From assembly GCA_012523305.1 (NCBI GenBank), contig JAAYIV010000108.1, forward strand, positions 1 through 57,753: 57,753 nt of DNA. The letters run 5' to 3'. The notes beneath the pieces were generated by a model. It saw only the letters and a list, made by a program, of their open reading frames with translations. It was not told where the DNA came from and did not search any database. The DNA comes from Spirochaetales bacterium. GTDB taxonomy: Bacteria; Spirochaetota; Spirochaetia; Sphaerochaetales; Sphaerochaetaceae. Positions 35,273-44,748 of this stretch are shown one piece after another. Made by a program: the position numbers and the translations under genes. The stretch's first letter is position 1. Each line of letters opens with the position of its first letter.

Positions 35273-36163
35273 GTGATTGTTTCGAAGATGCTTGGGAAAA
35301 TCTTCTTCTCGCTGCTAGTCTTACTCGCATTACTTGTCAGTCTTTCATGCAAAAAAGATGACAGCGATGTCTTACTTATGTTTCCTTCGAATGAAAGTAC
35401 GCCATCACAGACTACCAATACCGAAACGCAGGTCAAAGAAGAAGTCGTTCAAACAACGGTAGCTACAATTACAGAACCTGAAATTAATGCCTCCTCAAGC
35501 GCAACACAGGAGCTCTATGTCGGTTTGGCCCAGATAGAAGCCTTGGAGAAACCGACATCTCTTGAAGAACGTTTCAGTTATACGTACGGTTTTCTTGTGA
35601 TGGATGCGGCTTTTCGTGATCTGGAAGAGATTGATTCAGAGTACTTTATCAAGGGAATCCTTGATTTTACCCTAGATAACACACCTTTTTTCACAAAAGA
35701 GCAGATGAGTGCGATACTGTTTGAATATAATGATAAATTGGTTTCAGAGGCCGCTAGCCGTTTAGCTGAGTTTTCAGAACGAAATCTAAAAGAAGCTGAA
35801 CAATTTCTGGAATTGAATACGATGAGAGAGCAGGTCGTTACCACGAGTAGCGGATTACAATATGAAGTGCTTCGTGGTGCAGAAGGTAAAAAACCCGGAG
35901 CAACAGATACGGTGCGAGTCAATTACCAGTTGATGTACCTTGATGGGAGAGTCGGGGAGGCTTCCCCGAAAGGGAATCCGAGTACATTTACTTTGTCAAC
36001 CCTGATTGACGGTTTCAAAGAAGGGTTGATGCTGATGCCGGTTGGTTCGGCGTATAGATTCTGGGTACATCCGAAGCTTGGTTACGGTGAACGCGGTTCG
36101 GTTCAAGTCGAGCCGAACTCTCTGCTCATTTTTGATGTTGAATTAGTTGAAATCGTTGATTAA
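35273..36163 (+). CDS. FKBP-type peptidyl-prolyl isomerase lipoprotein (Mip/FkpA-like)
   Basis: 296 residues from a GTG behind GAGGA. Lipobox SLSC (C26), then a Thr/Ser/Gln-rich linker (about 30-80). Next is a helical FKBP_N dimerisation segment (about 90-190, LEERFSYTYGFLVMDAAFRDL... to FSERNLKEAEQFLELN), and an FKBP domain at the C-terminus (VTTSSGLQYEVLRGAEGKKPGATDTVRVNYQ...GERGSVQVEPNSLLIFDVELVEI). Probably folds envelope proteins in the periplasm. Tail-to-tail overlap of 38 bp with the HAD gene. Confidence 0.9.
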   Translation: MIVSKMLGKIFFSLLVLLALLVSLSCKKDDSDVLLMFPSNESTPSQTTNTETQVKEEVVQTTVATITEPEINASSSATQELYVGLAQIEALEKPTSLEERFSYTYGFLVMDAAFRDLEEIDSEYFIKGILDFTLDNTPFFTKEQMSAILFEYNDKLVSEAASRLAEFSERNLKEAEQFLELNTMREQVVTTSSGLQYEVLRGAEGKKPGATDTVRVNYQLMYLDGRVGEASPKGNPSTFTLSTLIDGFKEGLMLMPVGSAYRFWVHPKLGYGERGSVQVEPNSLLIFDVELVEIVD

Positions 36164-36839
36164 GACGTGCAAGCAACGTCGGTAATTCGTCCATACTATT
36201 AATCTCATATGTAGGGATAGCCATGCGTGGCGTCTCTTTCGAGGGATTGAACCAACACGTGTCGATATTTGCAGCATTTCCACCGGCTATATCCGATGAT
36301 AGCGAATCACCTATTATGAGGGCTCTCTTTTTTTCTGATTCATCCGGGAAAGCATGTGAGAAAAACTCAGGATCCGGTTTCTGAATTCCTAATTCTTCAC
36401 TGATATAGATATGATCATACAAGTGTATCGTGTGGGTAGCTGCGAGTCGTCCCCTTTGTACGGAGGCTATCCCATTGGTAATCAGACTGATGCGATACCC
36501 TTTTGAACGTAATGAAGTGAGTAGAGGAACTGTCCATTGGTAGATATGGTCACTTTTTCCCAAGAATTCAAGATATCGCAGACTTGCTTCGAACGGATCA
36601 GTCTGTAGTCCCATGATGGTAAAGAAACGTTTAAAACGTTCGATTTTCAATTCAGGTAATGTGATGAGCCCGGTTTCGAACATTTTCCATAATGATTGGT
36701 TTACATCGTTATAGGTGTGCAAAGTAGTCGATGACGCACCGAGACCCAATTCATTAAAAAGGCTTGATAATGCAAATTCTTGAGCTTTCTCAAAGTCATA
36801 GAGGGTTCCATCAGCATCAAATAATAAATGGTTGTACAT
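36126..36839 (-). CDS. yjjG: HAD hydrolase, YjjG-type pyrimidine nucleotidase
   Basis: 237 residues, the YjjG family of noncanonical nucleotidases that remove phosphate from dUMP and damaged or unusual pyrimidine nucleotides. HAD motifs: I DADGTLYDF, II LITNGIASVQRGRLA, III/IV KPDPEFF and IGDSLSSDIAGGNAANIDTCWFNP. ATG behind AAAGGAG. Single gene, convergent with the FKBP gene. Could also be another HAD nucleotidase or phosphoglycolate phosphatase. Confidence 0.85.
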   Translation of the reverse strand: MYNHLLFDADGTLYDFEKAQEFALSSLFNELGLGASSTTLHTYNDVNQSLWKMFETGLITLPELKIERFKRFFTIMGLQTDPFEASLRYLEFLGKSDHIYQWTVPLLTSLRSKGYRISLITNGIASVQRGRLAATHTIHLYDHIYISEELGIQKPDPEFFSHAFPDESEKKRALIIGDSLSSDIAGGNAANIDTCWFNPSKETPRMAIPTYEINSMDELPTLLARLNQRFQLIQHQK

Positions 36840-36931
36840 ATCGCTCCTTTACTTTGTCATAAAAACCAAGGATACTTAACTATAGCGGAAACGGGTTATG
36901 TATGCATATGCCCTGAAATAGGAGGAACTGT

Positions 36932-37522
36932 ATGAAACGGTTTCAATGGATTGCACAATTATTGTTGGGCATCGTGTTGGTCGGTATCGGTTTGTTTATC
37001 ATGATCGGAAATGAACAGATATTTGTAAAAGTAGTATTGGCAATATTTGGCGCATTGGCAATCATATCCGGAATAGCGAACATTGCGACGATGGCAAAGT
37101 ATAATTTTGGAAAATTCAACCACACTGCGGTTGTCATTAAAGCGACTACCGCGATCATCATCGGTGTTATCGCCATCATATTCCCGTTTGTCATCGAAAA
37201 AGCGATCAATGTCTTCATATATCTGCTTGCAGTCGAGATGGCTCTATCGGCAATCATCGCATTTGTCCAGGCGGTGGCAGTGAAATCGAAAGGATTTGAG
37301 AATTCTCACATGGTTCAAGAAGGAATCCTGTCACTAATCATCTCGGTGGTACTCTTCATCATTCCCAGCCATATCGCGGGTCTTGTGAAATTACTAATGG
37401 GTATCATCGTCATGATCGTAGGCGCAACTATCATATCGTTGGCGATATACAGCCATAAACATAGGGATAAACAGACTATTGAAAGTGTGAACGTCGAAGT
37501 CACCCAAGAGGAACAAGTGTAG
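36932..37522 (+). CDS. DUF308 (HdeD-like) membrane protein
   Basis: 196 residues with six hydrophobic helices in two similar triplets (about 10-30, 31-52, 65-87, 88-112, 127-146 and 148-172), the DUF308/HdeD pattern, followed by an acidic tail. Role unsettled; HdeD is tied to acid resistance. ATG behind AGGAGG. The 96 bp to the next convergent gene contain no clear terminator. Confidence 0.8.
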   Translation: MKRFQWIAQLLLGIVLVGIGLFIMIGNEQIFVKVVLAIFGALAIISGIANIATMAKYNFGKFNHTAVVIKATTAIIIGVIAIIFPFVIEKAINVFIYLLAVEMALSAIIAFVQAVAVKSKGFENSHMVQEGILSLIISVVLFIIPSHIAGLVKLLMGIIVMIVGATIISLAIYSHKHRDKQTIESVNVEVTQEEQV

Positions 37523-37618
37523 AAATTACATCTTCAGCTTTCCATTTAGTACTTTAAGTGCCTGGGTGATCTCAATAAACCTTCGTTGCGCATTTCGGGT
37601 TCAATGTGTCAAATAATA

Positions 37619-38818
37619 CTATTGCTGTGGCTCATTTAAATAGTTAACTGCAATTACGCATAGATTCATTATGCCAAATGGAAGTGCCTCCTCATCGAAG
37701 GTAAAGGAAGGACTATGCGGGACAAGTGGTTCGCCATCACCAAACTTTGCTCCAACAAGGAAATAAACACCGGGAATCTCAGTAGTGAAATTTGAGAAAT
37801 CTTCTCCGCTGCTTTGGGGCTGAGCTTGAATAAAATGTTTCTCTCCGATGACCCCAGAAACCCATTTTTTGCATTTTTCGAACATTTCTTCGTCATTTAT
37901 TACAGGGCCGTAACTTTTTGTGAAGGAAACCTTTGCAGTAAGCCCACCAGCTGTGCAAATACCATCGACTATCTCTTGTATCCGTTTCCTGCACAACGCA
38001 CTGCTCTTTTCATGATAGGAGCGAGCGCTTCCTACGAGTCTGGCCGTATCAGGAATGACATTGTGCCGTTTACCCGCTTCTACCACACATAGTGACAGGA
38101 CAACAGTATCAGCCGGATTAATATTTCTTGAAACTATGGTTTGTAGTCCGAGGATTATTTGTGCGGCACAGACGATCGGATCCTTGGTGAAGTGAGGCGC
38201 GGAAGAATGCCCTCCTTTCCCGAAAATATCAATTGAGAAAAGATCTGAGGTTGTAAACAAGGGGCCACTCTTACTCGCAATATAGCCAGCAGGAATATGA
38301 GGAGCCAGATGTTGCCCTATCACGAAATCAATCGAAGGCTCATCGGTTAAGACCCCTTCTTTAATCATCCACTGTGAACCTCCGCCATTCAAACCGTCTT
38401 CTTCTGCAGGTTGGAAGATAAGTTTTACACACCCTTTAAATCTATCTCGCATTGAATAGAGGATTCGTGCAGCACCAAGCAGCATTGAAACATGCCCATC
38501 GTGGCCACAAGCATGAGCAATCCCAGCATTTTCTGAGGAAAATTCAAGTCCTGTATCTTCAGTGATATATAAAGCATCCATGTCCGCGCGGATGCCAATG
38601 GTCTTTCCAAATCCTTTTCCCCTAATTATTGCAGCGATTCCGGTAGTATAATACGTCTTCATCTCGGTGATCCCAATTGCGTGCAGTTCCTCAATAATCT
38701 TCTGCTGGGTGCGGAATTCTTTCTGAGATGGTTCCGGATGGCGGTGGAGGTCTCTTCTTATCTCAATCACATGCTGCTTGAGTTCAAGGGCTTCTCTTCT
38801 AATTTCAATTTCATACAT
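37619..38818 (-). CDS. M20D amidohydrolase (N-acyl-amino acid/aminobenzoyl-glutamate type)
   Basis: 399 residues. Removes an acyl group from N-acylated amino acids or short peptides with a two-metal centre. Motifs: RRDLHRHPEPSQKE, GIRADMDALYITEDTG, HACGHDGHVSML (metal Cys-His), FQPAEEDGLNGG, and QSSGEDFSNF near the end. The ATG at 38818 is chosen: GGAGG is 8 nt before it but only 2 nt before the alternative ATG at 38824. Divergent from a peptide importer; probably processes what that system brings in. Cytoplasmic. Confidence 0.9.
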   Translation of the reverse strand: MYEIEIRREALELKQHVIEIRRDLHRHPEPSQKEFRTQQKIIEELHAIGITEMKTYYTTGIAAIIRGKGFGKTIGIRADMDALYITEDTGLEFSSENAGIAHACGHDGHVSMLLGAARILYSMRDRFKGCVKLIFQPAEEDGLNGGGSQWMIKEGVLTDEPSIDFVIGQHLAPHIPAGYIASKSGPLFTTSDLFSIDIFGKGGHSSAPHFTKDPIVCAAQIILGLQTIVSRNINPADTVVLSLCVVEAGKRHNVIPDTARLVGSARSYHEKSSALCRKRIQEIVDGICTAGGLTAKVSFTKSYGPVINDEEMFEKCKKWVSGVIGEKHFIQAQPQSSGEDFSNFTTEIPGVYFLVGAKFGDGEPLVPHSPSFTFDEEALPFGIMNLCVIAVNYLNEPQQ

Positions 38819-38859
38819 TCGCATATCCTCCAGGAATACAAGAATTTTATTTTACAACA

Positions 38860-38878
38860 ACATGTTTTGCCAACATGT
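38860..38878. promoter_or_regulatory. Inverted repeat in the amidohydrolase/peptide importer intergenic region
   Basis: ACATGTT (38860-38866) and AACATGT (38872-38878) form a 7-bp dyad with a 5-bp spacer, about 42 bp upstream of the amidohydrolase start. Possible operator for the divergent module. The rest of the gap 38819-39123 holds no gene that I can support. Confidence 0.35.
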
Positions 38879-39011
38879 ATACGCAATAACGAGTTCATCC
38901 GAGTCTCGATTCTCCATTTGCTCCCACATCGATTCACTTGAAATAGAGGGTTCCTTGCATGCTCTTTCCAAGATAGCTCGATATCGGGGTTTGAAAACTA
39001 TTCTATAAAAT

Positions 39012-39040
39012 TGGACAAACCGCTATTTGCATGATAACAT
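39012..39040 (+). promoter_or_regulatory. Putative promoter of the peptide importer operon
   Basis: TGGACA (39012-39017), 17 bp, TAACAT (39035-39040), 83 bp upstream of the substrate-binding protein start. Five and four of six consensus bases. Confidence 0.35.
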
Positions 39041-39123
39041 TATTGGATAAATCGATAGATTTTTCTACATATATTACTAACCGTATACATTTCTCATCAT
39101 CAAGAATTTTCAGGGGGGGAACA

Positions 39124-40650
39124 ATGAAAAAAGGAGTATTTCTATTTGTTTTTTTTGTGGTTCTTATCAATCTAGCATTTGCAGGTGGGGTAAAAGAAAC
39201 GGTTGCTACACCTACAAGTGTTGGATATCAGAACGTGCTGAAAGTTGGAATAAACATGGAACCGATTACCATCTGTACTCCTACAAAGGGTACTAACGTG
39301 ATGTGCCATATGATGAGTTTTTCCACTCACAATACGCTTGTTACCATCAGTAATGAAGATAACGCTACTATCAAGCCATGTTTAGCAGAATCTTGGGACA
39401 TCCTTGATGGAGGAAAGACAATCGTGTTCCATCTTCGCAAGGATGTGAAGTTCCATAATGGAGAAACCATGACAAGCGAAGATGTGGTGTACTCCTTTAA
39501 AGAGCGTATTCTCAAAGGCGGGACAAGTCGTGCGCTGTTAAGTTCTGTAGTAGACGTTGTGGCGGATGACGATTATACCATACATTTTGAATTATCAGGT
39601 GCAGATCAAGATTTGTTCTATACGCTTTCCGCGGCTCCCTCATGTATTATAAGTAAAAAAGCGGTTGAAACCGAAGGTGACGAAGGCGAATGTTACGGAA
39701 CGGGTGCATTTAAGATTGAAGAGTATGTTCAAGGCGAATTTGTAAGAATGGTTCGTTTTGACGATTATTTCGGTGAAAAACCGAAGACGGAAGAGATCGA
39801 CTGGATTATTTACCTTGAAGACTCAGCCCGTGAACTAGCTCTCGAGACAGGTGAGATCGATATTTGCTATTCTCCTGCAAATTCAGATCTCCCCTTCATC
39901 GAAAAGAATCCGGATTTGAAACTGATCAGCGTCAAAGGCCTCAATGTGTACTATATTGGTTTCAACACGAAAGTTGCACCATTTGATGACGAATATGTCC
40001 GACAAGCGATAGCAAGCTGTGTCAACAAGGAAGATGCAATCACAGTGGCTTTCGATGGATTGGCTGACGCGGTGGATAATGTTATGGCACCGGCTGTTCC
40101 GATGTATACCCATGTTGACGGGTATACTTACAATCCGACGGCAGCCAAAGAGCTACTTTCCAAGTCTGGATATCCGGGTGGTTTTAAATCAACAATCTGG
40201 GTTGACCGCGCGGACGAAGAACAGATGGCTTTGGTGTTCAAGGAGAATCTGGCACAAATAGGTATTGATCTCACTGTCGTACGTCTTGAGGCCACTACAT
40301 TGAAAGCTTCATGGAATAACGCCGATTACCAGATGTGCTTACAGAAGTTTGGGAACACAGGAGGTCCGGGAACGAGTTTCAGTTATGTGTTCACATCCAA
40401 AGCTCCTGCGAACCGCTCAAAAGTGAGCGATTCCAATGTAGATTTACAGACAGCTGCCGCAGCTGTGGAGACAGACCAGGTAAAACGGCAGGCAATGTAC
40501 AGGGATCTGAATGAATATATTACAAAAAAAGCTTATTGGGCACCGATTTGTGTACCGCAGATTTTCGTTGGTATTAAAGCCTCGGTCAAGGGTGCCGTCT
40601 ATAAAGGCAACGGATCCCATATATTAACCTACGCTTACATAGAAAACTGA
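39124..40650 (+). CDS. Peptide ABC transporter substrate-binding protein (SBP family 5)
   Basis: 508 residues from ATG 39124, behind AGGGGGG. Signal peptide ending LAFA; no lipobox, so a soluble periplasmic receptor. Family-5 signatures: LAESWDILDGGKTIVFHLRKDVKFHNGETMTSEDVVYSFKE, GTGAFKIEEYVQGEFVRM, VYYIGFNTKVAPFDDEYVRQAIASCVNKEDAI. Binds peptides or nickel-type ligands; with the M20D enzyme alongside, peptides are most likely. First gene of the importer operon, separated from the permease gene by a stable hairpin. Confidence 0.9.
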   Translation: MKKGVFLFVFFVVLINLAFAGGVKETVATPTSVGYQNVLKVGINMEPITICTPTKGTNVMCHMMSFSTHNTLVTISNEDNATIKPCLAESWDILDGGKTIVFHLRKDVKFHNGETMTSEDVVYSFKERILKGGTSRALLSSVVDVVADDDYTIHFELSGADQDLFYTLSAAPSCIISKKAVETEGDEGECYGTGAFKIEEYVQGEFVRMVRFDDYFGEKPKTEEIDWIIYLEDSARELALETGEIDICYSPANSDLPFIEKNPDLKLISVKGLNVYYIGFNTKVAPFDDEYVRQAIASCVNKEDAITVAFDGLADAVDNVMAPAVPMYTHVDGYTYNPTAAKELLSKSGYPGGFKSTIWVDRADEEQMALVFKENLAQIGIDLTVVRLEATTLKASWNNADYQMCLQKFGNTGGPGTSFSYVFTSKAPANRSKVSDSNVDLQTAAAAVETDQVKRQAMYRDLNEYITKKAYWAPICVPQIFVGIKASVKGAVYKGNGSHILTYAYIEN

Positions 40651-40669
40651 TTTTCCGATGCAACTATTA

Positions 40670-40693
40670 GGGTCTGTGCTATTGCATAGACCC
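40670..40693 (+). terminator. Stable intercistronic hairpin (attenuating/mRNA-stabilising)
   Basis: Arms 40670-40679 (GGGTCTGTGC) and 40684-40693 (GCATAGACCC) pair over 10 bp with one G-U, around a TATT loop. It lies between the receptor and permease genes with only a weak T-run after it. Such elements commonly give the receptor more mRNA than the membrane parts. Confidence 0.6.
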
Positions 40694-40719
40694 GCCAATT
40701 TGTTTATGAGGTGACCTAG

Positions 40720-41655
40720 GTGTATCGTTATTTTCTTAAAAGATTATTCTGGCTCATCCCGGTAATGCTTGGGGTCTCGATTTTCATATTCATAATAATG
40801 GATTTCTTCCCCGGGGATGCAGCTGATACAGTGTTAGGCGAAGCCGCTTCACAGGAACAACTTGAAGAATACCGTGAAGCACATGGTTTGAATGATCCTG
40901 TGATGGTGCGCTATGTCAGATACATGGCAAATCTTCTGAAGGGAGATATGGGCATCTCTTATGTAACCGGAAGAGATGTTTTTAAAACATATATGCAGCG
41001 ACTTCCGAATACACTGTTGCTTGCATTTTCTGGAATGACTCTGGCGATACTTTTTTCAATCCCCATCGGGATCATCACTGCTTTGAAACGTGGCACTGTA
41101 TTGGATGGAACCCTCATGATTATCTCGTTGTTAGGACTTTCAATGCCGCTCTTCTGGTTGGGTTTGCTTCTCATTATTGGGTTCTCGCTGAACCTCGGAT
41201 GGTTTCCGACTGGAGGCTCAGGGGATTTGAAGCATCTGGTTCTGCCCGCAGTGACACTTGCTGTTGCAAAGATGGCCATGCTTGCGAGGACCACTCGATC
41301 CTCAATGCTAGAAGTTCTGAATGAGGATTATATCCGTACGGCCCGGGCAAAAGGTGTGAGTAAAAGGAAAGCGACCTTAAAACATGCCCTTAGAAATGCT
41401 CTTATCCCAATTATTACGGTTATCGGTATTGAATTGGGCTCCTCACTCGGAGGATCAGTTCTTTGTGAAACCGTTTTCTCTTGGCCCGGAGTAGGTCGGT
41501 TGATCATGGATAGCATAAGCAAGAGAGATATTCCGATGGTTACCGGAAGTTTGATCCTTACCACCATGCTGGTGGCCTTTTTACTGCTGGTGGTCGATAT
41601 CATCTATGCGTTTGTTGATCCGAGAATCAAAGCACAGTATCAGAGGAAGAAATGA
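40720..41655 (+). CDS. dppB-like: Peptide ABC transporter permease (DppB-like)
   Basis: 311 residues with six membrane helices. GTG start behind GAGGTGA. The family N-terminus MYRYFLKRLFWLIPVMLGVSIFIF is present. The EAA loop contacting the ATPase is ARTTRSSMLEVLNEDYIRTARAKGVSKRKA with LKHALRNALIPIITVIG. The C-terminus closes with FVDPRIK. Partner of the DppC-like subunit, which starts 1 bp after its stop. Confidence 0.92.
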   Translation: MYRYFLKRLFWLIPVMLGVSIFIFIIMDFFPGDAADTVLGEAASQEQLEEYREAHGLNDPVMVRYVRYMANLLKGDMGISYVTGRDVFKTYMQRLPNTLLLAFSGMTLAILFSIPIGIITALKRGTVLDGTLMIISLLGLSMPLFWLGLLLIIGFSLNLGWFPTGGSGDLKHLVLPAVTLAVAKMAMLARTTRSSMLEVLNEDYIRTARAKGVSKRKATLKHALRNALIPIITVIGIELGSSLGGSVLCETVFSWPGVGRLIMDSISKRDIPMVTGSLILTTMLVAFLLLVVDIIYAFVDPRIKAQYQRKK

Positions 41656-41656
41656 T

Positions 41657-42526
41657 ATGAAACAGAAAAAAACAAAACGCCGCAGCACATTCTCTGAAAT
41701 CTGGCGCAATTATCGTAAGAATTTCAGTGGAATGTTGGGCCTTATGATCATCGTGGGAATTCTTGTCACTATTTTGGTTGGTAATTTCATTTATGATTAT
41801 GACACGGATGTTATAGGGCAAAACATCTCGGAAAGGAAGCAAGCTCCTTCATCAGAGCATCTTTTCGGGACTGATGAATTTGGTCGCGACATTCTTACAC
41901 GCATCATCTGGGGAGGAAGGTATTCTCTGGCCATAGGTTTGGCAGCGGTACTGTTTTCCAGCATCATAGGTGTAGTTCTCGGCTCGCTCGCCGGCTACTA
42001 TGGAGGAGTGATCGAGACGATAATCATGCGTCTCGCCGATATCTTTCAAGCGATCCCTGCAATAATGCTTGGAATATGCTTTGTGACCGCTTTCGGTCAA
42101 AGTATCTTCATGCTTACGATAGCTGTATCAATCGGTGCGATTCCTGCGGTGACCCGGGTGACCCGGGCTTCAGTCATGACAGTGAAGGATATGGAATACG
42201 TTGAGGCTGCAAGGGCGATCGGAGCAAACAATTTTGTAATTATCTTCCGTCATGTTCTTCTCAATGCGATGTCTCCCGTCATAGTCCAGGCAACATTGCG
42301 TATTGGGGGTGCGATTGTTGGAATTGCGGCACTAAGTTTTATCGGTCTTGGCATTACCGCACCGACTCCAGAATGGGGCGCGATGCTTTCCTCCGCTCGA
42401 CAATATCTTCGGGGATATGACTATATGGCGTTGTATCCGGGCCTTGCAATAATGGTTACGGTACTTGGGTTCAACCTTATCGGTGATGGCGTTCGTGACA
42501 GTATGGATCCAAAGCTAAAGAAGTGA
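41657..42526 (+). CDS. dppC-like: Peptide ABC transporter permease (DppC-like)
   Basis: 289 residues from ATG 41657, two bases after the DppB stop. The N-terminal oligopeptide-permease segment (IWRNYRKNFSGMLGLMIIVGI) is followed by the periplasmic motif HLFGTDEFGRDILTRIIWGGRYSL. Next come five helices with the EAA loop EYVEAARAIGANNFVIIFRHVLLNAMSP. It forms the channel with DppB; the ATPase genes follow 7 bp later. Confidence 0.93.
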   Translation: MKQKKTKRRSTFSEIWRNYRKNFSGMLGLMIIVGILVTILVGNFIYDYDTDVIGQNISERKQAPSSEHLFGTDEFGRDILTRIIWGGRYSLAIGLAAVLFSSIIGVVLGSLAGYYGGVIETIIMRLADIFQAIPAIMLGICFVTAFGQSIFMLTIAVSIGAIPAVTRVTRASVMTVKDMEYVEAARAIGANNFVIIFRHVLLNAMSPVIVQATLRIGGAIVGIAALSFIGLGITAPTPEWGAMLSSARQYLRGYDYMALYPGLAIMVTVLGFNLIGDGVRDSMDPKLKK

Positions 42527-42533
42527 GGTAAGA

Positions 42534-43541
42534 ATGGATAAGCATGAATTTGCTCTTGACGTATCGAACCTCACGGTTGAATACGTCACATCGGATGGGA
42601 TCGTACACGCTGTAAATGATATCGATTTAAAGATACCTCCTCAAAAAAGTGTGGGTTTGGTTGGAGAAACCGGAGCTGGCAAGACAAGTACTGCGCTAGC
42701 AATAATGAATCTCATACCGTCTCCTCCTGGGGTAATAAGAAGCGGGAAGATTATTCTTAATGGCTATGATGTGCTCCATATGAAAGATTCTGAGTTGAAT
42801 CAAGTGAGGGGAAGCGAAGTCGCCATGATTTTCCAAGATCCGATGACAGCGCTGAATCCAGTCTTGAATATTGGAGAGCAAATTGAAGAGAGCATCCTGT
42901 TACATGAAGACGTTACCCGCGATGAAGCGCATGAACAAGCATGCGAGATGTTGGAAATGGTTGGAATAGATCGTTCCCGTATTTACGATTATCCACACCA
43001 ACTATCAGGTGGAATGAAGCAACGTGTCATCATAGCAATCGCACTCTGTTGTAATCCGCACCTTTTGATTGCCGACGAGCCGACCACCGCTCTCGATGTT
43101 ACGATCCAAGCTCAAGTATTGGATCTCATTTCGAATCTTCGGGATGAATATAGGACTGCAATGCTCTTGATTACGCACGATCTTGGAATCGTAGCCGATA
43201 TGTGTGATGAAGTCAGTGTCATGTACGCGGGACGAATTGTCGAGCATGGTACAGTGGAGGAAGTGTTCACCAATACAAAGCACCCGTATACTGAAGGATT
43301 ATTTGATTCTCTGCCAAAGATAAACGATAGGAAATCTCTCCTCAAGCCGATTATCGGGCTTATGCCTGATCCGACGGAACTGCCCGAAGGTTGCACATTT
43401 GCTCCTCGTTGTCGTTATGCGATGGATAAATGTTTCAAAAGGAGACCATCACTCAATGCGATAAGCGATACTCATGAAGTGTCTTGTCTTGCATATGAGG
43501 ATCCTGTATTTTCAATTGAGAGGAATAAACATGGTAGATAA
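42534..43541 (+). CDS. dppD-like: Peptide ABC transporter ATPase (DppD-like)
   Basis: 335 residues. Walker [11 protein letters not shown] loop [12 protein letters not shown], signature LSGGMKQRV, Walker [13 protein letters not shown] and H loop LLITHDLG. The C-terminal oligopeptide domain has the Cys-rich motif [21 protein letters not shown], which binds a [4Fe-4S] cluster in related ATPases. Overlaps the DppF-like gene by 11 bp. Confidence 0.93.
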   Translation: MDKHEFALDVSNLTVEYVTSDGIVHAVNDIDLKIPPQKSVGLVGETGAGKTSTALAIMNLIPSPPGVIRSGKIILNGYDVLHMKDSELNQVRGSEVAMIFQDPMTALNPVLNIGEQIEESILLHEDVTRDEAHEQACEMLEMVGIDRSRIYDYPHQLSGGMKQRVIIAIALCCNPHLLIADEPTTALDVTIQAQVLDLISNLRDEYRTAMLLITHDLGIVADMCDEVSVMYAGRIVEHGTVEEVFTNTKHPYTEGLFDSLPKINDRKSLLKPIIGLMPDPTELPEGCTFAPRCRYAMDKCFKRRPSLNAISDTHEVSCLAYEDPVFSIERNKHGR

Positions 43542-44484
43542 TATTCTTGAAGTTAGAAACCTTACAAAATACTTCAAGACCAAAAAAGGATTGCTCCATG
43601 CGGTTGATAATATTAGCTTTACTCTTGAAAGAGGCAAGACACTGGGGATAGTAGGTGAGTCCGGATGCGGTAAATCAACGATTGGACGCTCGATTCTGCG
43701 TCTCATTGAACCTACTTCGGGAGAAATCATCTTCAATGGAGAGGATCTTATGAAACTCAATACTTTGCAGATGCGCTCGATGAGAACAAAGATGCAGATT
43801 ATCTTCCAAGATCCTTATTCTTCGTTGAACCCCAGGCGAACAGTAAGTCAGACGATAAGCGAAGCTATTGAGTTAAATCATTTGATTCATGATAAAAAGG
43901 ATATAGAAAAACGAGTCTCTGAGTTAATGGACATGGTCGGCCTGGCAGACCGTTTCGCTAATTCTTATCCGCATGAACTAGATGGTGGAAGGCGCCAGAG
44001 GATAGGTATCGCGAGGGCATTATCGGTCAACCCTGAGTTCATTGTCTGTGACGAGCCTGTGTCCGCCCTTGATGTCTCCATACAAGCCCAAATTCTAAAT
44101 CTATTGAAAGAACTCCAATCCAAACTCAAGTTAAGTTATATCTTCATCACGCATGACATGTCTGCCGTGAATTATTTTTCTGATGATATCACCGTAATGT
44201 ATCTCGGAAAAATGGTTGAAAAATCTCCTGTTGAAGATTTGTTCCTACAACCTGAGCATCCGTATACCAAAGCATTGCTCTCCGCCGTTCCAATCCCTGA
44301 ATACCATAAGGAAAAACGTAAACGAATCATTCTGAGAGGAGAAGTTAAGTCCCCGATAAATCTTCCCGACGAGTGTAGGTTCAGCTCGCGTTGTCAAGAA
44401 TTTTGTGATGTTTGTAAAGGAAGCGAACCACAATTGAAGGAGATTCGAAAAGATCATTTCGTAGCGTGTCACAATGTTACATAA
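43531..44484 (+). CDS. dppF-like: Peptide ABC transporter ATPase (DppF-like)
   Basis: 317 residues from ATG 43531 behind AGAGGA. Walker A GESGCGKST, Walker B FIVCDEPVSALD and the C-terminal CRFSSRCQEFCDVC. The signature is LDGGRRQR rather than LSGGQ; I recall this variant in one branch of AppF/DppF ATPases, so it is probably functional. Last importer gene. After it 44485-44662 has no gene that I can support and leads into the his leader. Confidence 0.92.
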   Translation: MVDNILEVRNLTKYFKTKKGLLHAVDNISFTLERGKTLGIVGESGCGKSTIGRSILRLIEPTSGEIIFNGEDLMKLNTLQMRSMRTKMQIIFQDPYSSLNPRRTVSQTISEAIELNHLIHDKKDIEKRVSELMDMVGLADRFANSYPHELDGGRRQRIGIARALSVNPEFIVCDEPVSALDVSIQAQILNLLKELQSKLKLSYIFITHDMSAVNYFSDDITVMYLGKMVEKSPVEDLFLQPEHPYTKALLSAVPIPEYHKEKRKRIILRGEVKSPINLPDECRFSSRCQEFCDVCKGSEPQLKEIRKDHFVACHNVT

Positions 44485-44662
44485 CGTTGGGAATAAGTGG
44501 CTCCGTAGAGATTAGAATGGCAGGGTAGGATGGTCGGAATTATACTGCGACACCAAGTAAAATTTCCTGGGTTGGGGTGTTAGCGCATCACATCCGTATA
44601 ATGTCGATACCTGCTGATAAATCATAAAATTCGACCTGGCTAATGGCAATGCACTTGTGGGA

Positions 44663-44691
44663 TTGACAACTTCGGGTACTGACGATACTGT
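44663..44691 (+). promoter_or_regulatory. Putative his operon promoter
   Basis: A perfect TTGACA (44663-44668), 17 bp, and TACTGT (44686-44691, 3 of 6). The predicted start point lies 6-8 nt beyond, at or next to the A of the leader ATG (44698). An alternative TATAAT is at 44597-44602 with a poor -35. Confidence 0.5.
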
Positions 44692-44697
44692 ACATTC

Positions 44698-44748
44698 ATG
44701 AATAATGTTTTTGTTAAAGGCCATCACCATCCTCATATTGCTAGCTGA
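44698..44748 (+). CDS. hisL: His operon leader peptide
   Basis: A 16-codon frame encoding MNNVFVKGHHHPHIAS, ending in TGA at 44746-44748. Four of five consecutive codons are His (CAT CAC CAT CCT CAT, 44722-44736). This is the sensing element of a transcription attenuator: the ribosome stalls there when charged tRNA-His is short. No Shine-Dalgarno is visible and the upstream frame closes at 44680-44682, so the ATG is the only start. Located 70 bp before hisG with a terminator between. Confidence 0.85.
   Translation: MNNVFVKGHHHPHIAS

Noticed and set aside
44512-44736. 74-codon minus-strand frame over the his leader
   Set aside because: It runs antisense to the leader peptide, has no ribosome site, and the plus-strand attenuator explains the sequence.
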